Shown one piece after another: positions 1 to 14,171 of a stretch of DNA of 64,000 bases (the stretch's first letter is position 1; each line of letters begins with the position of its first letter). Made by a program: the position numbers and the translations under genes. Origin of the DNA: Rhabditophanes sp. KR3021. Its lineage: Eukaryota > Nematoda > Chromadorea > Rhabditida > Alloionematidae. Where the stretch lies: contig CAUJLY010000006.1 in the NCBI GenBank assembly GCA_963281155.1, positions 9,672,001 to 9,736,000 on the forward strand, written 5' to 3'. The notes under the pieces were generated by a model, which saw nothing but the letters and a program-made list of their open reading frames with translations, made no database searches and had not been told where the DNA came from.

Positions 1-3000
1 TTCCCTAACTATATTATTTATGCAAATGTCATTTCTTTCAAAAATGTATCATTTATTCCATCTTAAATTATAACTTACTTACTATCTAATTTAAGTACGT
101 TTAAAATAGTAATATTGGCATTGTAGGAAATGACGAAGTATATTCACTTTTAAACATTCTTTCCTTAATTGTGGGAAACGTTATATCTTACGGTTTGCAA
201 TTTGAAGATGTTTTCTAAGTAAAATTCTTTATAACATGATAGCTTCAGAAAGTTTTCTTAAAAATCGAAAACTTTTTCAGTAGATTAAATTTGTTTTTCA
301 CCACAAATCTCCGATTAAATTTTTTGTCTGCTTATTTTAACTTAGATTGATTATTCAAAAATTTAGCCAAAACCTTTCGTTATCATCCACATTCAGGGGA
401 ATTTATTTGTAAAAGATAGAGTTTATTCTGTTAAACACACAATTTGCTAATAAAAATGTATTTCGTCGTCAATTGGAGGCATCTTAGCATTCATTATATT
501 ATCTTGTCTATTACATAATTTGGACGCCCTTCTCGTAATTCCACATTGCGTTATGGCATGCCCTAAACTTCTTGACAGATGCACTATGATGAAAGGAGGA
601 AGACAAATCGCGAGTAATATGGCTTGGTGTCCATTTTTGGCACTTTTATTTTTTGTTTATTAAAAATGTACAAACTTGATAATATACATAATAATACACA
701 TCATAGACGTCCTTCATCAAAATAGTTAAATGCTTCAAAATGTCTGTACTTAAATATACTATACATGTTCCACCATCCAAAACTTCTTAGTTCAACTTAA
801 ATTGGTTCTTTTTAACAATTTAGGCCTAATTTTCTTCCTGTTATTAAATGTTCAAAAATATAAAGATATGTATGTTTGCTTTAAATAGCTTTTTAAATCT
901 TTTCTATTTACTTGTCGTTTCAAAGATTTAAATGCTGTCAATAATAATCAAAACAAATAGATATATAAATGAAAAGAATCGTATATCCTCCAAATATTAT
1001 GTATTTATTTTGATATATTGCTTTTGATTTGTAACTTATACTTAATTTCACTCGGTTCCGTTCATTTATTTGCACTTCCATTTTTATATTGGATACTTAT
1101 GTTTTGTCTATTTTTATGAGGCCTATGATTTTATGTGATGGTGTGTCTTCGGTAGTTAAGTATAAAGTCTGGCACTCAACATTATCATTTCAATAAATGA
1201 CACTTTTACTATTTGTTGTGGAATAGTAACAAAACGTATTGTTATAAGAACCCCAAATAACACCAGCTGATGTTAATAAGACTCGCTCTTGGCAAAAAGA
1301 AATTTCTGGACCTCCTTTTATATTACTCTCTTTTTCAACTTCTTTATTGTGTTCTCAACTTAAAATCCACTAGATAAAAACGTTCAATTGATTTTTTAGT
1401 CAGATATGTCATTATTACTTACACTTTAGGATTCCATCAACGTAAATGCTATTAAAGAGTATTCAACAACATTCATAGCATTGGAATGAGCAAGGCGATG
1501 TTGCTTAAATTAACTTTGCGGATTATTGCTTTGAGATATTATTCTTTGAGCATGTAGAAAAACAACTATTTTTAATTTAAAATATTCTTAAGCTATTGTC
1601 GACAAAAAATGTGTATTTCTTTATTCGCACCCTCATATTTTTTTAAGTGACTTTTGGCTAGCCTTTTCAAATACATATTTTTTCACTGGATTGTTGACAT
1701 TTTTTAAAAAGGAAATACATAATTTTGAATCAAATATATTATTCATCCTGACTATTTAATTCTCCACCATAAAATATGTCAAATGTGTATTATTAAGCTA
1801 ATTGTAAAAATACTTTTATCAACTAATATTCATTTAAGCTATATCGTCATCCGACCTACTAATTTAATCATTTTTCTTCCTTATCTATTTTAAAAGACAA
1901 CTTTAGCTGAATAAGATGCTGTGGATTACATTATCGGTACTCAATAATTTCCTTAACCATCAATATAAAGTATATTCATTAATATGTATTTGCACAAAAT
2001 ATTATCTAGCTTCCTTGCATCTATTTTTCAAACTGCAAAACTTTTCATTTTTTAATGGTATTTAATTCTTTTGTAAAACAAAAAAATTACGTAGGCGCAA
2101 TTTATTTTTGTTTGTTTCCTCATTGTTCAATTAATTTATATGATGAATAAACAAAAAAATTGATCATAAACAATCTTTCATGATAAATCAGATATAAGAA
2201 TAGAATATATTCACAACATCAAATATTCAAACTCATATGATTTTTCTATTTATTATTCCAAAGCATGCTATCCCAAAACTTTTATTACAATTGAAAAATA
2301 ATAAGCATTGTATGTGGCTATTTAGTTAGTAGTTCATGTTTTCCATTAAATTGTTAATACTACATGGGGTTATTCACTTTGAGAATGAATTTTTAAAAAG
2401 TTTTTTTTGAATAAATTGAGTTTTTTTAATAGTTGAGCATATTGTACGTGTTGAGTAGAACATATAACTGTAATTTATTTGGGTAGGAGTAGTATTAAGA
2501 CTATTAAATCATTCAAATCGAAGAAATTTCAAAAAATACATCGCAACTAGAATTAATTAATGATCTCTATGTTGCGAAAGTAGAAATTTAATTATACCTT
2601 ATAAAAATGTATTCTTAGCACTTTCGTCTATATAACTAAAAATGAAAGGCCAACAAAAAAAGTAGAATGCAAGGAAGTATGTTTAACGCTCTTTGAATAG
2701 ACTCTTTTTGTAATATCATCTAAACTACAAAACCGACAAGTTTGATTTCACATGACAAAAGATATGACTACCTTTCACTTATTTTTACCCATCTAAAAAG
2801 TATGCTCTTCAAAACAGTATTTGTGAGAAATATTTAAATTCATGTTTCCAGTTTGGAGGTCGTTAATAACACTACGCAACTTTTTTGTCCGACACCGACT
2901 TATGCTTAAGGTATTTATATTTTTGAATTAATTTAAATCTAACTTTTACTGATGACATTCCTTGAAAAGGAATTTAGTTAAACAAATTAGCATACTTTTT

Positions 3001-4900
3001 TGTCGATGGAGAATATCTTGTGATTAAAGTGAAGCAAAAAGTTGCTATCTTTATAGATGATTGTCTATCAATTTACCAAATGGTCATAATATTTTGATTA
3101 TTGCAATTAAATCAAGTCTCTATTTTATAATTACATTCTTCCATATTTATGTGTTTAAGGAATATATGTTACAAACGGGAAATATGATAACTTTCTTTTT
3201 GAATAGGTTTGTAGTTTCAAATTGCGATCTAATAATTTGTAAAAACATTATTCATACCATCCTGCCATCCATTTTTTTAATACCACAAAAATAATTTTCC
3301 TCGGTCTGGATAATAAGTTCGCATGACAAATGCATCATATAAAACAATAATGATTTTAGTTTGATACAACTTATGATATTTCATTTGTTTGAGGGGTAAT
3401 ATAATACTTATCATTCCTTTTTAATAATAATCTACCGATATTTAATATTTCGATCAACAGACATGGATTGCTATCTACTATTTTTTGTTTACTTAAATTA
3501 TAGGGGACTGATTAGTTTAATTATCATGTGTCAGTCCATTTTTTGTTATCCCAACCAATATACTACCATTTTTGCTTTATCTTATTAATGTGTAAGATAT
3601 GATATTTCATTTATTTCAATAGTTTGTATGTGTTGATCAGTGCGAACTATTCATTGACAATTCCGTTGGTTATTATTTATTAATTAAAATGAATACAAAT
3701 CCACTTACTATTTTCCCCTGGTGTTTTAATTATTTGTCTAATTATAAGTGAGTCTACTTATTAAACACTTTTATTGTGTTAGTTTTCTTTAAAGACGGTA
3801 AATTATACATACACAAAAAAGTTTATAGGTATATTTTGTCTTCCTATCATAAAATCCAAAAAATCACGTCTTTTGCCATTGATCTCTAGTTTTTCCTTAA
3901 AATTTTTTTCATACCAAATTGAACATATCAGAAGAGACTAAATAAGAGATCAATTTTGGATGGGCAGATTCTTTTGATTATATTCCTAATAATTCGAATG
4001 CATTTATTCGTGATCTTGTTTCTAAAAATAAGAAGCTTGTTTATATTTTATCTAACATAATACACGAACGTCATTTTCTAATGTTGCAAGATCAAATATA
4101 TTCAAATATATAGTTACCTGATGATTACGAATTATATATCTATTTACTTTATTATATTTTTGATTTGATTTATGGCACTAATCATTCGCATTTTTAAAAA
4201 TATTGTTTAATAGCATTCAGTTATTCATAATCTATGTTTATCTTCTCGTTAATAGTAAGCTCATTTTTCGAAAAAATCATTTGCGAAATAGAACCTATTG
4301 AGGTAGAGATTAACAAGCAATTTGATACATGTACTCAACCATATAGATTCATTTTGTATATTCATGTACAATTAATTGCTTTTCAAATTATTTAGATTTA
4401 ACTAGGTATACACTTATATTTTTGTTATGTAATATACGCATAAATAATAATAGACCTGACTAATGTGCTTCAGTCAAAAGTTATTATTTGAAGTCTATAA
4501 CCTTTTATATTCAACAAAAAATCACTTACTAACTTTCTCTCTCTAAATCAACGGCTTGCTTTTTTGACACCTCAAGGCTTTTAGCAACTTTATGTTAAAT
4601 AGAAGAGACATATCGTCGCTTCCGGTTTGCTAAATTGGAAAGATAAAATCATCTCAAAGTTAGCTGTTAAATACTAGTTCAGGTTGACAGGATCATTTAT
4701 TTGCTATCATTTTAATCGCTTTTCAAATATTAGGTTAAATGATGGTGTTTTTGGTAATGAAAACAATGCTAGGTACATATTTTATGATGCTTACCAACTT
4801 GTCTGGAGACTCTTCTCAACGGTTGTCATGTATACTTTCTCGATTCTAAAAAATAATATGTTTGATCCCTAGATTTGTTAATTATAACCAGAGATGCGAA
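1..4900. other. AT-rich non-coding region
   Basis: No supported gene. The open frames here are short, T/A-rich and lack splice sites or family motifs. One patch at about 455-650 is clearly richer in G+C and holds an open frame of about 67 codons ending in a TAA near 660, but it has no start codon or acceptor I can defend; it is treated as a finding. Confidence 0.6.
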
Positions 4901-4907
4901 TATTTTT

Positions 4908-5020
4908 AATTTTTTATTGTTTCGGTAATAATGCCAATGCTGGATGGTGTGTGTAAATCGGAAAACTATTAATTTTTTATTGTTTCAGTAATAATGGCAA
5001 TGTTAGATGATGTGTATACG
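4908..5020 (+). repeat. Tandem duplication of the sphingomyelin synthase acceptor and start codon
   Basis: About 50 bp starting at 4908 (poly-T, TTTCGG, TAATAATG, MPMLDGV) is repeated at 4971 (poly-T, TTTCAG, TAATAATG, MAMLDDV), 63 bp downstream. The first copy has CGG in place of the CAG acceptor and its frame stops after eight codons (stop TAA). The second copy is the functional start of the next gene. Confidence 0.8.
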
Positions 5021-6216
5021 TCATCTGATGGGGTTCCCAGCAAAAGACTGATCGGATGCGGGTCTACCTGTTCGACGTCTTCCTCTAATGGAAGTATCCA
5101 AGAGTTTTCCGATTCAGGATCTGATCACGTCGAAATGTTTATGGAAGACAACGAAACATACAAATCAGAAAAAGATCCTTTGATTGATATACCACAACAC
5201 AGCGACAGACTTTCTAAAACTTTAGTTGTTTTAAAGGGTATTAAAGTTGATCTCAAAAACGCATTGACGATAAAACCAAAAAGTCCTGGTCATTCAAATG
5301 AAAATACTACTCGAATCGTTCAATTCCCAAATGATAAAAAGAAATGTGGGGTAAGTTGTGAGGTTTATTTATTTTTCATTATCTGTTCTAGATTGCCCTG
5401 GTAATGTTATTTTTCGCCGCATTTTGCAATGACTTTACTCTGTCTTATATTCACGAACGCGTCCCCAATCAGCCTCCTCTTCCGGATATAGTCTTTTCAA
5501 ACACCCAATACAATGGATCATTCCTTAAGTATGCAGAATATTTGATGTTGATTTTATTTTTTACGATGGCTGTTGTTGTCCTGCTCCACAAATATAGATG
5601 GATCATCGTTCGTCGTATAGCTACAATTGGATCATTGCTTTATTTGGGTCGTTGCGTGACGATGTTCGTAACTCAACTTCCCGTTGCAGACACAAATTAT
5701 CAATGCTCTCCGACCTTCTCAGACAAAGATCGAACTCTGTGGAATATTTTTTTGAGAGCAGCAGGTATTTTTAGTGGAGCTGGATTAACGATTAACAACA
5801 AAATATCACTGTGTGGTGATTACATATATAGCGGGCATACTATCGTTTTTCTGATCACTACTCTCTTTATCAGAGAATATAGTCCCAAAAATTTCAAGAT
5901 TCTTCATTGCTTGTGCGCTTTTGCTTCTGGTTTAGGAATTGCTTTGCTCCTTATCTCAAGAGGCCATTACACTGTTGATGTTGTCATCAGTTATTGGATC
6001 ACGACGCGAACCTTCTGGGAATATCATACATTTGCCGCAAACCCAAGCCTGCGTGTAAGTTCCAGCAACATTTAATTCCTAAATAACGTTCTCTCATTAC
6101 AGAACAACACTTCACGCCATAACCATCTAAGAAACATAATCTGGTTTCCTCTGTGCCGTTACATGGAAAGCAATATACTCAAACCCATTCCAAACAAATT
6201 CCTTAGCTACAATTAG
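4994..6216 (+). CDS. sms: Sphingomyelin synthase (ceramide cholinephosphotransferase) family
   Basis: Exons 4994-5350, 5392-6054 and 6103-6216 join in frame to 377 residues. The family moves phosphocholine (or phosphoethanolamine) from a glycerophospholipid to ceramide in Golgi or plasma membrane. Residues 1-119 form a Ser/acidic cytosolic leader; then come about six membrane segments. Family blocks are visible: ERVP...PPLPD after the first helix, RCVTM..TQLPV, CGDYIYSGHT, and RGHYTVDVVISYWITTR. The catalytic triad appears complete: His about 268 in SGH, His about 311 and Asp about 315 in GHYTVD. The start is the ATG just after TTTCAG-TAATA, a probable cis- or trans-splice acceptor. No SAM domain is seen. 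An AATAAA follows at 6340. Which headgroup it uses cannot be told from the sequence. Confidence 0.93.
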
Positions 6217-6339
6217 ATACCTTTTTATTTGTAAATATTGTCCAACAAAGAACAGTTCTTTGAACATTCAACTTGAAAATTATCATAATACGTGGTTTTT
6301 ATATTTGGTTTTTATTAATAAGCATTCACATTCATTTTT

Positions 6340-6345
6340 AATAAA
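6340..6345 (+). terminator. Poly(A) signal AATAAA of the sphingomyelin synthase gene
   Basis: Canonical AATAAA 124 bp after the stop codon. Confidence 0.6.
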
Positions 6346-9300
6346 GCTAAAACATCTTACAACATTTTACGGAAGTGCATTTATTAATTTATTCTTAATC
6401 ATTATAATAAGTTTCTTTGTATATGAAAAATCCCCTTGAAATATTTGTACAAAATTGTTTACGCTCAAAATTATTGCCGTAAATTATTAATAAATAATTA
6501 GGCTCTATTTTCATTTAATTCAACGAGGAAACTAAATGCTAGGATAAACGTATGAGGCGCACTTTGCACTTAATTTACCCATTACCATCTGCAAATGTTA
6601 TTTTAAATACTTTTATTTTAATTATTCAAAAATGGCAATGACATTTACTACAGAAAATTGGAGTTTGGTTTAGATGTGTATGAAAGTTTATCAGTAGCAG
6701 AACAAATCAAGTACTTGTGTTTTTGCTTTTTCGAAATTAACCTCACAGTTTAGAGATTAAATTAATTTCAGTTGACTAAAATTAAAAACCAAAACCCAAA
6801 CTAGCATCCAATCTTTCGTCCTTTTTTGCCAACTTTCTGTACTTTACTGGTACAATTTGTTTAATGGAATGAATATTTTTTACATATTCATCCTTTGAAC
6901 AAAAGGAAATTAACAATTTTTAACGATTACCAAAAAATAAATTGTATACCTTTGCAGAAACGATTATACTCAACTTTTCCTTTTTATAATTGCTTCCACG
7001 CAAAGTATAATCATTTGTGTCAATTTATCCAAACATATTGAAATAAAAGGTGATTTTTTAGATGGATTGTTGTGTGACATAAGCTGATTATCAAAAGGGT
7101 GTACCAGAAACAATTAGATTACGCATTCTCATGGCTTAGTCATGATTCAGAATAAAAAATCATTTAAAGTATCTTGTTGAAACTTGTCACATTTTCCCCA
7201 AAAGGTTAAAATCATAGAGTTGATTGTATTTTCTTAAAAAACTCTTATTCTTCCATCGCTCCAAACTTTGTCATCTGCATGGTAAAGGATGACGTAGAAA
7301 AAGGAAAACGCTAATGTCATGAAACGTTATATTTATTGTTTTACCTATGTGCTGAAAAATATATTTGTTTGTTTATGTAGAAAATAAATTCAAACAATTT
7401 TATTAGAATTTGACATTTTATTGTACACATATCGTGAAGAAATTTGCCATGACATTGACGTATACATGCGAATATAAAAATTCTTCGTACCTTTTTTTAC
7501 AAACAAGTCTTTCTATTTCAACTTGGTATTTTAAAGTATTTTTTGGTTTGCATGCGAATGGAAACAGTAATTTAAGTTTGGATTTGATAGATATTGGCAT
7601 TTGAACATTATTACTTCAATTATCAAAGGAACAATTGGTTACCATATTATCATATACGTGGGCATTTATTTGAATTGCCTACACCAAAAATTCACCTTCA
7701 CTAAATAAAAATAATTATTTTTTAATCATCCTTCTGAGTTGAATGTTTTGCCAACTTTTGTAATTATCAATTGAGGAAATGGAGTTTATTAAAATAAATA
7801 CTAATAGTTCTACGGAAAGTTTTGCTAATAGTTTTACCGATAGTTTTACTAATAGTTTCCTTGCTCATTAAGTCTTATAATTACGTTTACTATTTCCAAA
7901 AGTACTCTCCAACTGCGCAATTATTTCTACAAAGTCTATCCTCAAATTTGCACCCTTTTGTCGAAGCAGTGATAGATGCTTAAAAATCAAGATACAATTA
8001 ATTATTGTATGATCGCCACAAATATTGGTAGTTTTGTTGATTAATGTTGTTTGTAAATGTCAGAGTACCTTATCATTAAGTAATACGTATTTAATGCTTA
8101 AACCACTCATTAAATTATATCTAGATCAAAAATCTCTTTCTATTTCTTATCTTGATAGTATATTTTTTTATGGAAATTTATATTCGCCCATTATAACCAT
8201 ATCACTTGCTTTTCAAACATAATTTTTTTAAGTCAAATATAACAACAACACAAATTAAATTGTTTGTAGTGTGATTGGGGAAAAATAATGTAAAGTAAAA
8301 TACATCGTGTGATTAGACTTTGGGATATGCGAATCGTCGTAAAGAGGTCGTTATTTATAGAAACAATCTGATATTTGTTGTATCCCTTTGGTGAACATCT
8401 GCTAGTAAGTGTGTGTTTTAATGGCATAATCATGCTTTATTTATTGTATCAATTTGTATTTAAAACAATGTGAGAGAATATATTAAAGTATTATATTGAA
8501 CGTCATCATGTCTTTTATGTTTAGTCTGTTTTTTGTAGTTTAAGCAATAAACAAAATGCTTTTGGAATTATTTGATATTATTCGTTGTCAGGCTTAATAT
8601 TCAGAATTATGGATATAAAATCTTTAAGTTCTTTAAAGTTGAAGTGATACTAAAGAAACGACGTTGATTCGTCATAAATTGAAAACACATGATTGTTAAG
8701 GTAAGGGGATGAATAAACAGAAAAAGATACACATGACAAGGCAATCAGCCTTATCGAAAAAAGGTTTGTAATGTTAGCGTTTCTGTCTACATTCGTGTTG
8801 AAGGAAAAAAGTTTTCCAGAAAGAGCGTCGATTCGTTTGTTGCCTTCATTACACACTCATCACCATCCGCATCTAATGTCCTTCCATAAAATATTTCTCT
8901 CAAAGAACCATGGTTAAATGTTGATGTTATGAAACATGTTCAAGAATGCGCTATTGTTTTACAAATAAATGTTTGTGACACACAGCTGAGATTGCAAGAA
9001 CCTAGTATCAGTGAAAAAACAACGAAATCAAATACATAGCGTCAATGTGTATACATATACAAAAGACAACGAAAACGCTTCTACTTGCTGAAGAAGGAAA
9101 ATTAAACTGATAATTAAGAAAGTTTACGGCGAATCATAAAACAATTACCTTGCAAGAGTTTAAAATTGACATTTTCCGCTTTGGAAATTGAAAAAGCTAT
9201 GAATGGGAGGTGTAAAAAAGTGAAAGTAACAACAAGTAATCACATATACAGGCGCTGGTATCGTTAACTTTTTTACAGTTTTCTCTTTAACGTAATTTAG

Positions 9301-12300
9301 TCTTTTGTTATCTTTTCTCGATACGAAGAAAAGTGTTGATTATTATTTTTGATTCCGAAAAATAAATAACGCGATACTAATTAATGACAATTGTCATACT
9401 TATTTTGTACTATCAGCTAAACAGTTTTTTTAATAACCTGCAACCGTCGAATGTATTTGTATATATTCTAAAAGATATGCTAATTACTAATTGGAAATTC
9501 TCGGTAAAATGTAAACTTAAGTGTCTTTTTTGTTACCTTTCAAAAATTGGTAATTAATGATGATGTAACTATTAAATAATACAAAATTGTAACATCCATT
9601 TTCCTTCACCTTAAATTGTACTACCTTTTACTACACAGCATAGTTAGTTGTACGTATCTGTATGTATTTATATGTTTTATGTAAAAATACACAAGATCAG
9701 ACCCATTTTGAAATTCAAAGAATGCCAAGTATCATACGTTTTCAATAAAGATAAGTATACACACATACTGTTTTGATACTCCTTTCCCAATATAAGAAAA
9801 CGTCCGTAATTTTTGGATATTATTTTTAAGATACTATTCTTTAAATGAGTCATTATTGCTTCGTCCAAATAAAATGATATTATAGAGACACGCAAAGTTC
9901 TGATTTTACAAAATTTTATTTGTTTACCGTTTGAATTATTAAAAACATGCATATAGATAGAGATATGTTACTGAGTGTTTGTAAACATTCTTGGTACAAT
10001 TTTTGTGTTATTTCCTTATTAATAATAATGATTGTCTTACGTATATTCGACTAAAGGCTTGCGTATAATTTTTTAATATCATACATTTTTTGATTCTAAC
10101 CATAATGCTAAGATGGCGGGTCTGTCAAGAAAAATTTGTATGTATTATTATAAAAAAATTCTGCTCAGCTTGCTGACGACAACTATTTCTAGGTTCAAAT
10201 CTTAGTTTGTTCACTAATGTACACATATTCGACCACAAACCAATCGGTAATCATTTTAATGTAATGATCAATTTTTAAATATTGATGTCCACCAAAATTA
10301 CCAACAATTATTTGTAGGAAGTGTAGTAATATTTTGTTAGCTGAAAATGATCCATTTTTCGGTTATTTGTATAACAGGTGAAATTATTTAAAATAATTTT
10401 CTCAGTATTTGTCGCACGAACAGCTGATAGAGCGTATTCAGTAAACTTCTTTTTTAAATGACTTTCCTTAATAATTGTAGGCAGAAACCAAGCAACTACT
10501 TTCAAATAATTTGATTTGGTAAAAAAGAGCTGATAAAGGTTGGCTATAGTAGAAGTGTGAGTGATGTTGTTAGGAAACAAGCTATTGTATTGTCATCTTC
10601 TCCAGTCAAATCTTATTCATATGTATATGTTACATCTGCATATATATTAATAAGTAATTATTACACTTACATAATCAATTCGTAGAGAGGATCAAAAAGG
10701 GTTGTTTTAATGTGCACTTTGATATACTTTCATTAATGCCAAACCAAGACAAGACCTTTATTCATTGCTGACAACTAATTTACACGTTAATTGTAATATA
10801 ATTGTAGTCATAATTGTGAAGATGTGTTGCTTTTTATCATCAATAATAATAAGACATTTTATTCATTGGATGCTATTATATATATTTTAATGTTGCAAAA
10901 CAAACACATCCACATACACACTTCTAATAATAATATAATTTTTTAGGGTCCATTGTGGTGATTTTCACAACACATTTAATGAGTACATAGTTTGACCGTT
11001 TTTTGATTTTCTCTCATATCAGAGAAAGCTGTTCATTGAGACATATAAAAATAAACACACAAACAATTGATATGATTACGCTCATATATATTTAATCTAT
11101 ATATATGTGTACAATGTTCACAAATGTTGCAATTGAGGTTTATTGCCTCCGAACAAACCAAATTTCTTGATTTTTTTGAACCTTCTTATTACACACTCCT
11201 TTACAACGATATCCTTTTTTTGCGAAAGTAATAACAATATAATATATTCAGGAGAAGGAAATTTGTACATATATACGTAGAAAGTAGGAGCATAATTTGA
11301 TATATCACCATTCTTAAGTAGTTTTAAATAACTTCATCAAAAGATGCACACATGATAACCTCACACTCTATTCATTGCTGACACTATCGAAACATGTCAG
11401 AGTACATATATTGTTAAACAAAACATTTATCAAAAAAAATTAACGTTTAGAACAATTTATCTTTATTTCATGTGTCGCCCCGTCAATCGCCGTTCAATCT
11501 CCCAACACAAGCTAAACTCTGTTCCCCGTCCCATTTTAACCATTTTGTTGATTCCCTCAGTCTATGATCTCAACAGCGCACCTTCCCTAGCACTAAATTA
11601 AGTTTGACTCGCCTCCTACTCCTTCGGATTGTGTTGTTACCTTCAACATACTACAAACAATAAACGTAACCCTGTCTGAATCTTCAGGGAACGGATGCTT
11701 GCATAAGTTTACAAAACAACAAACTAGAAAGAAGCCTCTCTAAAGATTCTATGACTTTGTTCTTTTCAAAAGGAATATCAAAATCGGACAAATTGTTTAA
11801 TAATTGCTTCCTATTTTTACATTATACTATTTTATTTTTCCATTAATTTTTCGTCCAATTCGCACGCCTAGTATCATTTAAATTGTAAACTATGAAATTT
11901 TGTGAGTCAATGTTTCATTTTTTGATTTTTATATCATTAACAATATTATCACGGAGACGCTATCTCATTTTTCTTGTTCTCCATTCTATTGGACGTCATT
12001 TTCCTCCGTTGTTCCTGCAGCCTATCCATTTACTTTTAATCATTTACAAATAATTCCACCAACCTACAAATTTTCTCCATCAAAAGTAATGTTTTTTAAG
12101 ATTTTTTCCGAACACTTTCTGTTAGCTGAATTTATATTTGCGTAAACGTACGTTCAGCTTTTATGTTTGAATGATCCAATATTAGCTCACATTTTGCGAG
12201 ACTTCGTTTCTAAATAGCTTATATTTAATCTTATTATTTACTGAAGAGTATATTATCACTTTTTCATTTAAGGGATCATTCCTTCTTTTTCTATTTAGCG

Positions 12301-14171
12301 AATATTAAAAATGATTCCTTTAGTTCAATTATTATTTTTTCCCTTCCTGCCATTAAAATTCAACTTTTTAACTCAAAGGAAAGACAATTTTCGTCTAAAC
12401 TATGCAAAAATATTTGTTTTTTATCCTCCCCGCAATATCAGTACATTCCCGATTAAATTATGCCAACACTTTATCACTTATTTCATTTAAAATAATTTTC
12501 AATTACAATTTTTTATTGTCCGATTATTAATCAGTTATAGTTTAAAGCAAAAAGTTATTGTACTATTTATCTTTTTACTGGGAATCTCAATTAACTTAAG
12601 GAAAAAAGGCATAACTAAAAAAGGCGTGGACGTATTTTTCCATAATTTCTTGGAAGAGCATACATTACTTCTTTATGTCAACTTCTAATGCCAATGTTAG
12701 TTCACAAATTAAAAGGTGTGCAACAACTTTATTTCCTCACCCTATCAATATAAATATCCGTATAAACATTTAACTAAATTAATTATATGCCATATTTTAA
12801 ATACATACTACTACATTACTTCTGCAATTTACACATGAACCTAATTAATTTGTAGTATCTATCTATTGGTGGGTTAGGATAATGAAGTTTTCATTTTTTC
12901 GCTTTTGCTAATTATTTAGCACGGTGTAAAAATTGAGCATATAAGTTATTCTATTAATCTTTAATAATTCAACTTCTAATTTCCTCAAAGCATTTAATTT
13001 GAATAAACTCGTTTATTAGCCTGAACCTACTTGTATGCTGATACAACATTAAGATATGACATCAAAACTACATTATTTATTTCGAGCAATTTTTAGTACA
13101 CAACGTTTTGTTAACCATCACAAATATAATTGAGTAACTGAAATGATATACGTTGTCGAAGCTGGACATGACTTTGCTTTCGAACTGTTCATTAAAACGT
13201 TTAATGTATATGTTTCAAAAAATGCAATATGTTCATCACTGCTTACGTTTGTATTTCAGCTTGACTATTTATATGTTTTAACAATATCAGTTAATATCAA
13301 ACAGTATCTAAAAATATATACAAAATACCTTACCATTTTATTGCCATCTCCTTTATTTTATCTTATTCTTTTTAAAACAAAAACGACATTATTAAGCTTT
13401 TATTTTTCAAAATAAGAAGAATGTATTTTAAACTTTTCACAAAAGCCAGTCTAAAATTTCAGTTAGAAATATATTAATCAACAAAAAGTGTATTAAGCTC
13501 TACGCGTACTAAAAAACTGCCATTAATTACTTTAAAAGCATTTTTGTCAAAAAAAGTAAATCTCGATCAGTTGTTTGTACTTGGCATCTTTTTAATATTT
13601 TCAAATTGTGCTAAAAATATAAATCATTCTAACAACAATAAGTATTTATACTTCTTACCATATTTAACTTTAGCCATCTCCAATCGTACACGTAAGCATA
13701 TCCAGTTTAGTATATGATAACCTTTCACTATAATTTGATGTACACCATATCTTTTCTACCTGAAAACTAATGATACTTAGTTGTTTGTGTACAAAAGGTA
13801 ATCAAATGTCAGCTGGAAAGATACAAACCTTAGAAAAAATTGCTTCACTGCAAAATTACATATTATAAAGATAATGTGTCAAAATATGGCCGAGAGTTGA
13901 CGAAAGCATTTCATCCGTAACCAAATAAATGTCGCATATAATAATCTAAGGCCAACACTCAATTATACATTTTTTTGTTTTGTGATGCAAAAATCGTGCA
14001 TTGTACTTGATAAAAACCTTTCAATTTGCCATTTTACTCTTTTTTGATTATCATTGTTTGTAAGAATAACGTTCCTTGAAACTTTCAATTTTAATGTAAT
14101 ATAAACTGCTTGATTGGGAATGTTTAAATAAAAGTTATGTTTTTTAGGTGACATTACGCATTATCTAGATT
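6346..14171. other. 8 kb gene-free AT-rich region upstream of capicua
   Basis: No ORF with coding character on either strand. A short imperfect repeat (TAGTTTTAC/GCTAATAGTTTTACCGATAG) lies at 7807-7855. A pyrimidine- and GC-richer patch at about 11460-11720 stands out and could hold 5' non-coding exon or promoter sequence for the CIC gene. Otherwise nothing recognisable. Confidence 0.5.

Noticed and set aside
10192..10235. B-box-like GGTTCAAATCT with a possible 5-bp T-arm stem
   Set aside because: No matching 7-bp acceptor stem or anticodon arm could be formed upstream, so it is not a tRNA gene.
13143..13415. 90-codon plus-strand open frame
   Set aside because: Composition is that of random AT-rich sequence, with no motif, splice context or poly(A) signal of its own.
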